Made by a program: the position numbers and the translations under genes
NCBI GenBank assembly: GCA_025774615.1
Contig: JALGVQ010000093.1
Span: forward strand, 1 to 10,692
Reading direction: 5' to 3'
Source of the DNA: a bacterium
GTDB lineage: Bacteria > Blakebacterota > Blakebacteria > Blakebacterales > Blakebacteraceae
Length of the DNA: 10,692 bases
Notes under the pieces: model-generated
The model's database searches: none
Told to the model about the DNA's origin: nothing
The model's input: only the letters and a program-made list of their open reading frames with translations
Shown here: positions 1 to 6,193 of the stretch, piece by piece
Layout of the letters: each line of letters starts with the position of its first letter
How positions within the stretch are numbered: the stretch's first letter is position 1

Positions 1-1455
1 GGTCTGCTCCGAACGGAGTGTGATCGGGCTGTTCTTTCCGCTATCAGGCGCCCCGGGTGCTGGAGAACCCGGCGGAGTGGACGGCACAAGCCTGCAGGAG
101 AACCTGGTCATCGATGAGGGTGCGAGTCTGTTCCTGAAGACGATCCGTTTCCGCTGATCGGTCTGGATGTTGCAGCTCTCCTTCTCGAGCTGGAGCGGGA
201 CCGGTCGTCCATCCATATCGGTAAGTTCAGGCATCATGAACACCGATCGGTCGTGATTGGGCTCAGGCGGTTGGAATTCGCAGACCACCATCTGTTCGAC
301 TTCAAATGGATGGGGATTCCAGACGAAGATGGGGTATTCGCCATCTTCTGCTTCCCGTTCACCGGAGATGAGGGCTAAGAAGGACCGGCTGTGGATCCGG
401 GAGAGGATCTCGAGAGCGTGGTCCATCTTCTGAAGGGCGTACGCTTCCACCTCCGCAATGGATGATCCGGGCAGGATGTCATGGAAGGCGCAGAAAAGCA
501 TGTCTTCGAGCGCCGACCGCAGATCCTCGCGGGGGTACTCCAACAACCCCTGGAGGGCAGCGTGGGTAGCGATCTTCTCCGTTGTGAGATACCGGTTCTC
601 GAGTCGGCGGTGCTTCTGTTTGATGAGTGCCATCGAAGTGTAGCAACCGACGGCCCACGGATTCAGGTCCCGCTCGTGCCTCGGCAGCCGGGATCGGAAC
701 GCTTCCAGCGCGGAGAAATACTCTTCCGGTCGACCGTGGACGATATCCCGATCCGTTCCGGACCCCTGGAGTTCGGCGATCAGAGTGAGATCTTCCCGGG
801 AGGGCCCTCCTCCATGGTTCCCGATACCCCAGAGCAGGAGACCGACCTCCTGTTCACCGTTCTTCTCCAGCCACTCGGCGATCTTCTCTCCTACCCTGCC
901 CCGCTCAGAGTTGTAGTGTTCCGAAGCAACGTGAGCCAGTATCTCGGAGCCATCATACCCCACCCAGACGAAGTCCTCGCCCGGCAGATCGACCTCACCC
1001 GGTTTCGGGCGACAGAAGAGATATGAAGAATACCCTGAGCGTTTCAGTATCTGGACGAGTCCGCGGGTGTGGCCGAACGGATCGAGGTTCACCGCGGTCC
1101 GCGGCTCGGTGGCAAGCTTCTGGAGGAAGTATCGCTTGCCGACCACGATCTGCCTGACCAGTGATTCCCCCGAAGGGAGGTTGCAGTCGGGCTGCACGTA
1201 CCAGCCGCCCATGACATGCCACCGCTTCGCCTCCACCAGGCCCCTGATCCGCTCGAAGAGAACAGGTTCGTACTCCTCTACCCACTGATAGAGGAGCGCC
1301 TCGTTATGGCAGAAGACAAATCCCTCGAACTCCTCGCAGAATCTCGCGGCGGTCCGGAAGGTGGAGAGGGTCTCGGCCAGTCCCTCCTCCCACTCCCAGA
1401 GCCAGACAGGATCGAGGTGCGCGTTGCAGACCAGTATCAGCTTCTTGTCAGGCAT
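1..1455 (-). CDS. GH38 alpha-mannosidase, N-terminal 485 residues (runs off the left edge)
   Basis: The frame beginning at the ATG at 1455-1453 stays open to base 1 and encodes 485 residues. It has the GH38 signature set in order. His13 and Asp15 in NAHLDPVWLWEW are zinc ligands. Asp125 in NLDPFGHTRG is the nucleophile and a zinc ligand. IGNHGGGPSRED at 211-222 is the substrate-binding loop. His325-Asp326 in AFHDILPGSSI complete the zinc site and active site. The helical three-helix-bundle domain follows, then the start of the beta-sandwich region (EYPIFVWNPHPFEVEQ near 373-388). GH38 proteins usually have 800 or more residues, so about half is missing. The enzymes hydrolyse alpha-mannosides with retention; bacterial members are often cytoplasmic, as here where no signal peptide is present. 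The start overlaps the upstream stop (TGATG) and has no clear Shine-Dalgarno site, which implies coupled translation. A Pro/Ser/Gly-rich stretch at about 457-476 looks like a flexible insertion. Linkage specificity cannot be read. Confidence 0.93.
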   Translation of the reverse strand, partial: MPDKKLILVCNAHLDPVWLWEWEEGLAETLSTFRTAARFCEEFEGFVFCHNEALLYQWVEEYEPVLFERIRGLVEAKRWHVMGGWYVQPDCNLPSGESLVRQIVVGKRYFLQKLATEPRTAVNLDPFGHTRGLVQILKRSGYSSYLFCRPKPGEVDLPGEDFVWVGYDGSEILAHVASEHYNSERGRVGEKIAEWLEKNGEQEVGLLLWGIGNHGGGPSREDLTLIAELQGSGTDRDIVHGRPEEYFSALEAFRSRLPRHERDLNPWAVGCYTSMALIKQKHRRLENRYLTTEKIATHAALQGLLEYPREDLRSALEDMLFCAFHDILPGSSIAEVEAYALQKMDHALEILSRIHSRSFLALISGEREAEDGEYPIFVWNPHPFEVEQMVVCEFQPPEPNHDRSVFMMPELTDMDGRPVPLQLEKESCNIQTDQRKRIVFRNRLAPSSMTRFSCRLVPSTPPGSPAPGAPDSGKNSPITLRSEQT

Positions 1456-3506
1456 CACGGTATCCGGACATCCATCGAGATGTCTCCTTCAGGTCGAGCG
1501 ATGAGTACGCTGCCGGCAGATGTTTCGATCACCTCCGCATCGGATTCGATCGCAATCGAGTCCGCATGCCTATCCCTCGTGACATGAAGCTGGAAGTTGT
1601 GTCCCTTGATTCGCAGACGGGCGTCGATCTCATCCATCTCCGGAAGCAGCCGGGGCTGGATCAGCACACCCTTCTCTGCAGGGCGCACACCGATGATGTG
1701 ATGAACGACCAGCATGATGACTTCTGCCCACATCCAGGGAGGCACACCCACCTGCGGGTATGGCGGAGAGACACGTTCCCCATAATTCTCGAACCACGCT
1801 CCGGAACGGGAGCCGGGGATCGTGTCGAGCCACTCGATGATCCTCACAACTTTGTCCAGGTCACCGGTCTCCATCGCCGCACGGGCCACGAAGAGTGATG
1901 GGAAAGGCCAGCTGCCGGGCTGGTCCGCCTCGGAGGTGATGTTGTAACGCCCGTACCCACCCCCGCTCCATCCCTGGTCCCACAGAAGCTCGAATCCCTC
2001 CATCGTGGTCGAGGCCAGAGGGGAAAAAGGATCCACGACTCCCATCGCGATCGGGAGAGCGGCAGAGGTGTCAGGGTTGAGCTCATGTACGCCCGGTAAA
2101 AGCAGGCCGGTGCCACGCGGAAGCATGGCTTCCTCCAGCGGTTCGATCGTCTCCTGTACCTGGCCGTCGAGTCCCCTACGCTTGACGAGCCCCCGTTCAT
2201 CACACATGGCATGGACGGGATCCTCGAGGAAGGCGCGTCTGAGACTGGCGGACCGTTCATCCCAGGCCGCCGCGACCTCATCCTCGCCCTTCGCACGAGC
2301 GAGGCTCGCAGCCGAGGAGAGGCCGATGATGTTCCAGAACTGGTAGGCCAGTTCGAATCCGGTCTCGATCCCATGCGCTGAATGCCGTTCCCAGTACTCC
2401 CGCCGGTTGGCGAACATGCCGGGCGGGTCGACCAGGAATTCGGGCCGGAACGGGTAGTCGGCGACCGCGACCACTCTCTCCCAGTGGCGGTCGAGCAGGG
2501 ACGTGTCACCAGTCCAGTGAACATACGTCTCGAGCGCATGGAGGAGCTCCCCGTTCTGGTCGAGCTCCACCTCATCAGGCGATCTCCGTTCGCTCGAATC
2601 GACGGCATCCCCCTCGTCGCTCACAAATTCGGTCAGCAGCCGGTCGAGCAGTGTATGGGCGAGCGCATGATGGCCGGAAAGGACGAGACCGACTGCCATG
2701 GCCGAATGATCCCTGACCCACTCGCGGTTGTACTGCCAGATACTGGCATCTGCGACGCCGTTCTGTGAGATGACTGCCGGAAGCTGATCACAGGATGATC
2801 TGAAAAAACGGTCGAGGAGTCGATACCCGGTCCTCACTGTCGAACCGGACAGCCGGAGAGGCGGGCCCTCTGCCGCCGGATCGCCGGAATCCACCACCTT
2901 CATTACTATCCGGGGTGACTCTGCGACCAGGTGATAGGAGAGAGTGATCTCCGCTTCACCTTCTTCTCTGACTGGAATCGACAGCTCTGGAATGGACAGA
3001 TCCTGAAGCGACAGCTCGTGGTGTTCATCTGGAACGCCGGTCATCAGCCTGAAACTTCCCGACACGCCTGGTTCACAGGAGAGTCTGATCCTCCGGCGCA
3101 GTTCGGCTCTGTCAGAAGCTGGACAGGAGAACAGCTCCTCTGCTTCGAATCCCTCTCCCTTCCATCTGACACGGACAGCGGGATCACCCAGCTCCCGGGT
3201 CCACTCGGCCGAAACATCCTGGGGGTAAATCGACCGGTCTGATCCCGGCGCCCTGACAGAGAGCATCGTCGAAGCGAGTCCGGTCTCGTGATCGAGCGTG
3301 AGTGCCGCCCGCTTGGGGCTCAGGTGCTCAGGATCCATCACCAGCAGGCCGTACGGTGATCCATCTCCACCCGGAGCGAACTGGATCGCACCCTGGATGA
3401 GACCGTTCCCGAGGAAGAAGTAACAGGCTTCGTTCAGTCTCGTGCGGACATCGGGATGGCCATCAGCGGGATCATCACTGTAGAAATGCTCTTCGAAGTC
3501 GATCAT
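1455..3506 (-). CDS. Six-hairpin glycosidase-like protein, substrate unknown
   Basis: The 683-residue protein has the plan of (alpha/alpha)6-barrel glycosidases: an N-terminal beta-rich region (about 1-220), a helical barrel (about 225-605) and a short C-terminal beta domain (about 606-683). Barrel landmarks are YNREWVRDHSAM at 259-270, DQNGELLHALETY at 316-328, EYWERHSAHGIETGFELAYQFWN at 370-392, SWPFPSLFVARA near 532-543, and PPWMWAEVI at 589-597. The WVRDH and DQNGELLHALETY segments recall conserved positions in glucoamylase- and amylo-1,6-glucosidase-like families (GH15/GH63/GH133 fold group), but I cannot place it in a numbered GH family. The acidic residues of these two segments are reasonable catalytic candidates. 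There is no signal peptide or transmembrane segment, so it would act in the cytoplasm. Its stop overlaps the start of the GH38 mannosidase by one base (TGATG), so the two are probably coupled and act on the same imported glycan or glycoside. A phosphorylase or an isomerising enzyme on the same fold remains possible. Confidence 0.78.
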   Translation of the reverse strand: MIDFEEHFYSDDPADGHPDVRTRLNEACYFFLGNGLIQGAIQFAPGGDGSPYGLLVMDPEHLSPKRAALTLDHETGLASTMLSVRAPGSDRSIYPQDVSAEWTRELGDPAVRVRWKGEGFEAEELFSCPASDRAELRRRIRLSCEPGVSGSFRLMTGVPDEHHELSLQDLSIPELSIPVREEGEAEITLSYHLVAESPRIVMKVVDSGDPAAEGPPLRLSGSTVRTGYRLLDRFFRSSCDQLPAVISQNGVADASIWQYNREWVRDHSAMAVGLVLSGHHALAHTLLDRLLTEFVSDEGDAVDSSERRSPDEVELDQNGELLHALETYVHWTGDTSLLDRHWERVVAVADYPFRPEFLVDPPGMFANRREYWERHSAHGIETGFELAYQFWNIIGLSSAASLARAKGEDEVAAAWDERSASLRRAFLEDPVHAMCDERGLVKRRGLDGQVQETIEPLEEAMLPRGTGLLLPGVHELNPDTSAALPIAMGVVDPFSPLASTTMEGFELLWDQGWSGGGYGRYNITSEADQPGSWPFPSLFVARAAMETGDLDKVVRIIEWLDTIPGSRSGAWFENYGERVSPPYPQVGVPPWMWAEVIMLVVHHIIGVRPAEKGVLIQPRLLPEMDEIDARLRIKGHNFQLHVTRDRHADSIAIESDAEVIETSAGSVLIARPEGDISMDVRIP

Positions 3507-3514
3507 CGTGACAT

Positions 3515-3521
3515 CCCCTCT
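3515..3521 (-). promoter_or_regulatory. Shine-Dalgarno site that sets the start of the six-hairpin glycosidase gene
   Basis: The minus strand reads AGAGGGG eight bases before the ATG at 3506-3504. It rules against the longer in-frame start at 3563, whose 19 extra residues would be encoded by the inverted-repeat region. Confidence 0.7.
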
Positions 3522-3533
3522 GGTCTGAAACGC

Positions 3534-3564
3534 AGTACACCGCAAAATTCTGGAGCGGTGCACT
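3534..3564. repeat. Intercistronic inverted repeat (10-bp arms, 11-base spacer)
   Basis: Arms agtacaccgc (3534-3543) and gcggtgcact (3555-3564) pair at nine of ten positions. In the minus-strand transcript the tenth is a G.U pair, so a full ten-pair stem around an 11-base loop can form. It sits in the 77-base gap between the aldolase-kinase stop and the glycosidase start, the widest gap between two complete genes here. The stem is followed by GCGTTTC and not a U run, so it is not a standard terminator. It could be an RNA-processing or stabilising hairpin, or an operator for a dimeric regulator. The function is inferred only from position. Confidence 0.5.
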
Positions 3565-3583
3565 CAGCGAGGCAGAGCCTGGT

Positions 3584-5368
3584 TCATCGCATGACCCTGC
3601 CGCTGGTAGAACCGCCTGCCAGACGCTCTACCTCGGCAATATCCACCAGGTTGAAGTCGCCGTAGATCGAATGTTTCAGGCAGGAGGCCGCCACTGCTAA
3701 GTTGAGGGCCTCCGGGATCTCCATTCCGGTGAGATGCCCATGGATGAGTCCGGCCGCGAAGGCGTCCCCTGCCCCGACCCGGTCGATGATCGGCACATGG
3801 TAGACCGGGCTGAGATGGAAATCCTCTCCCTCAAGCAGGCAGGCCGACCAGTTGTTCTCCGAGGCCGAGATGCTCTCCCGGAGGGTGATGGCCACCTGTT
3901 CGAGGCCGAACCTCTCCTTCAGTTCCCTGGCCGCCATTTCATATCCCTTCACATCCAGATCGCCGCTCTCGACATCGGTTTCGGAGATCTCGATCCCGAA
4001 CACCTTCGCCGGGTCCTCCTCATTGGAGATCAGGAGATCGACGAACGGCATCAATCCGGTCATCACCCGTTCCGCATCTTCGGTACTCCACAGCCGGCTC
4101 CGGTAGTTGAGATCGGCGCTCACTTTGATCCCACGCTCACGGGCCACTTCCAGGCCGGCCAGGAGAGTCGCGGTCACGTCTGCACCAAGAGCTGGTGTGA
4201 TACCGGTCCAGTGGAACCACTCCACGCCTTCCAGCGCTACGTCCCAATCGATGTCCTGGGGCTCCACTTTCGAAAAGGAGGATCCGGCTCGATCGTAGAC
4301 CACCTTCGAAGGCCGTGGCCCGGAGCCGTGTTCCAGGAAGTATATTCCGAGCCGGGTCCCTTTCCGGACAATCCTGCCGGTTCCCACTCCCTGTTCACGG
4401 AGTGCGCGAAGGGCATTCTCACCCGAGTCGTTCTCCGGCAGCAGGCTCACGAATTCAGCCGAATGGCCGAACCGTGCCAGTGAAACGGCTACGTTCGCCG
4501 CCGCGCCGCCGAAGTGCACAGCGAACTCCCCCGCATTCCTGAGTCTGACACCCGACGGTGGAGAGAGGCGCATCATCAGCTCCCCGAAGGTCACGACCGC
4601 GCTTCCGGCTCCTTCTCCCTTCCCCGCTGTTTTTTCCTTCTCCCGCTCGGATCCCGGAGTCGAAAGAACCTGGACAGGCACATCCGACCGGGAACCGCCG
4701 GTCACGATCTCCTTCCATTTCCTGATCTCTGCCGCTGTCCCTTCCCTGTCGTCAAGGTTCTTCATCAGAGCCGAGGCGCAGAAGATGCCTTCGGGATCGA
4801 CTTCGAGAGCGCGCGGCAGGGTATCGATCGAGATGCCGCCGGTGTAGACGATTGCAAGATCCCGCCATGGTCCCCGCCATGCCTGTGGGAGATGGAGGGC
4901 GGACGACCCTTCTGTGAAGGCCGGGAAGAGTTTGTAGATCCACTGGTACGGATACCGTTCCTTCAGTTCATCGAGGGAACAACCGTACCCATCAGCCTTG
5001 TGGACCAGTTGTTTCCCAGCGTCGGAGAGTCCTCCCGGCACACACATGAGGTCGTGCTCGACACACACATCCACCACGGCAGGGATGAAGTCGGCTGATA
5101 CGATCCCTGAGGCGCCAGATGAAATGGCCGCTTCTGCCTGACCGGTCGTCATGACGGTCCCGGCCAGGATCAGCGCTTCCTGGTACTTCTCCCTGACGAG
5201 GGCGATCCCGGCGGCAGCATGCTCAGACCGGAAGGCGACTTCCAGGGTGATCCCTTCATCCCGGCACAGATCATATGCCGTCAGGCAGTCATCAGGAACA
5301 GAGGGGGTGAGGAGCGCGACAAGCTGGCCCTCTTTCATCTGTCTGAAGAGTCGTTCGGTCGCTTTCAT
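3584..5368 (-). CDS. Bifunctional KDPG aldolase - 2-keto-3-deoxygluconate kinase (fusion protein)
   Basis: One uninterrupted 594-residue frame carries two enzymes. Residues 1 to about 225 are a KDPG/KHG aldolase: Glu43 in LEVAFRSE, GTV at 70-72, the Schiff-base Lys146 in IYKLFPAF, and the phosphate-binding TGGIS at 176-180. Residues 236-256 are a charged Glu/Lys/Gly linker. Residues 257-594 are a PfkB-family kinase of the KDG kinase type: FGELMMRLSP at the start, HFGGAAANVA at 285-294, and DRVGAGDAFAAG at 529-540 with catalytic base Asp535. The kinase would phosphorylate 2-keto-3-deoxygluconate (or an epimer), and the aldolase would split the product to pyruvate and glyceraldehyde 3-phosphate, the lower Entner-Doudoroff route. 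The order is aldolase first, the reverse of the reaction order. A GAAGGGA Shine-Dalgarno site (5377-5383) overlaps the SDR stop and lies eight bases before the ATG. Substrate stereochemistry is not determinable from sequence. Confidence 0.9.
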   Translation of the reverse strand: MKATERLFRQMKEGQLVALLTPSVPDDCLTAYDLCRDEGITLEVAFRSEHAAAGIALVREKYQEALILAGTVMTTGQAEAAISSGASGIVSADFIPAVVDVCVEHDLMCVPGGLSDAGKQLVHKADGYGCSLDELKERYPYQWIYKLFPAFTEGSSALHLPQAWRGPWRDLAIVYTGGISIDTLPRALEVDPEGIFCASALMKNLDDREGTAAEIRKWKEIVTGGSRSDVPVQVLSTPGSEREKEKTAGKGEGAGSAVVTFGELMMRLSPPSGVRLRNAGEFAVHFGGAAANVAVSLARFGHSAEFVSLLPENDSGENALRALREQGVGTGRIVRKGTRLGIYFLEHGSGPRPSKVVYDRAGSSFSKVEPQDIDWDVALEGVEWFHWTGITPALGADVTATLLAGLEVARERGIKVSADLNYRSRLWSTEDAERVMTGLMPFVDLLISNEEDPAKVFGIEISETDVESGDLDVKGYEMAARELKERFGLEQVAITLRESISASENNWSACLLEGEDFHLSPVYHVPIIDRVGAGDAFAAGLIHGHLTGMEIPEALNLAVAASCLKHSIYGDFNLVDIAEVERLAGGSTSGRVMR

Positions 5369-5381
5369 GAGAGAGGTCCCT

Positions 5382-6170
5382 TCAAAGGCTCCTGATGTTC
5401 ATCCCGCCGCTCGCGTCAATGACTGTCCCGGTCGAGTATCCGAGATCGGCACAAGCGAGCGAGGTGACCACACGCGCGATGTCGTCCGGCTGTCCCCAAC
5501 GGCCGAGGGGTACCGCTCCCCCGTCGATGAGCCGATCGTATTTCTCCTTCACCAGGGCCGTCATATCAGTCTCGATGATCCCCGGTCGCACCTCGTATAC
5601 ACGGATACCATGTTCGGCGAGCCGGTCTGCAAACACAGTGGAGACCATGCTCAAACCCGCCTTCGACACGCAGTACTCCACACGGTTCACCGAGGAGACC
5701 TCGGCCGAGATCGAAGTGATGAAGATGATGGAGGAGAATCCATCCCCAGCCTCAGCTGTCTCGATCATCCTGCCGGCGATGGCCTGGGTAAGGAAGAAGG
5801 TCCCGCGCAGATTGACTGACAGTACCTCATCGAAGCTCTCCGGAGTCGTCTCGAGCACATCCCTCCGTTCGAGGGGAGCGATTCCGGCGTTATTCACCAG
5901 GGTGTCGATCCTCCCGAAGGCTTCCTCGATATCGGTGACGATCTTCCCGTGCCCCTCCAGCAGACTGATATCGGCTTCGATCGGCAGGAAGGCGGCACCC
6001 AGGTCGGCAAGCTCAACGGCCAGTCCATCGAGCCCTGCCCTTTCCGGGGTCGTCTTGAGCGCGAGGTCGATACCCGCGATATCGAATCCTGCTCCGGCGA
6101 GGTCGAGGGCAATGGCCCGACCGATCCCCCGACTGGCGCCGGTCACGACGGCTACCGGACGGTTATCCAT
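5382..6170 (-). CDS. Short-chain dehydrogenase/reductase (3-oxoacyl-ACP reductase-like), probably NAD-dependent
   Basis: This is a classical SDR of 262 residues (271 if translation begins at 6197). The cofactor loop TGASRGIG is at residues 10-17, NNAG at 93-96, the structural Asn in LSVNLRGTF at 120, and the catalytic set Ser153, Tyr166 and Lys170 lies in ITSISAEV...VEYCVSK. Asp35 at the end of the second strand (AGIDLAL) is the usual sign of NAD(H) rather than NADP(H) preference. The sequence around YEVRPGIIETDM and the C-terminal GRWGQPDDIA resembles proteins often annotated 3-ketoacyl-ACP reductase, many of which occur in sugar-catabolic operons and not in fatty acid synthesis. It begins 23 bases after the FAD oxidoreductase and ends 13 bases before the aldolase-kinase gene, so a role as a sugar, sugar-acid or keto-sugar dehydrogenase is likely. 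The substrate is unproven. Confidence 0.88.
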   Translation of the reverse strand: MDNRPVAVVTGASRGIGRAIALDLAGAGFDIAGIDLALKTTPERAGLDGLAVELADLGAAFLPIEADISLLEGHGKIVTDIEEAFGRIDTLVNNAGIAPLERRDVLETTPESFDEVLSVNLRGTFFLTQAIAGRMIETAEAGDGFSSIIFITSISAEVSSVNRVEYCVSKAGLSMVSTVFADRLAEHGIRVYEVRPGIIETDMTALVKEKYDRLIDGGAVPLGRWGQPDDIARVVTSLACADLGYSTGTVIDASGGMNIRSL

Positions 6171-6174
6171 GAGT

Positions 6175-6181
6175 CCCCTCT
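6175..6181 (-). promoter_or_regulatory. Shine-Dalgarno site favouring the internal SDR start
   Basis: The minus strand reads AGAGGGG four bases before the ATG at 6170-6168. The competing in-frame ATG at 6197 overlaps the upstream stop as ATGA but has no well-placed Shine-Dalgarno sequence, so translation from there would depend on coupling. The shorter start puts the glycine-rich loop at the usual distance from the N-terminus. Confidence 0.55.
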
Positions 6182-6193
6182 TTTCCACACTCT

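Noticed and set aside
481-1026. Plus-strand open frame (181 codons) near the left end
   Set aside because: The opposite strand carries GH38 catalytic motifs in one continuous frame through this whole stretch, so the plus-strand frame is a shadow.
1844-2608. Second minus-strand open frame (254 codons) inside the six-hairpin glycosidase gene
   Set aside because: It is a shifted frame of a clearly coding region with Arg/Ser/Trp/Pro-rich composition and no motifs.
3534-3580. Inverted repeat considered as a Rho-independent terminator
   Set aside because: No run of U residues follows the stem in the transcript direction, and a well-placed ribosome binding site follows on the same strand.
3734-4483. 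Plus-strand open frame (249 codons) opposite the KDG kinase domain
   Set aside because: It is antisense to conserved PfkB motifs, has no Shine-Dalgarno site or family resemblance, and is treated as a shadow of the real gene.
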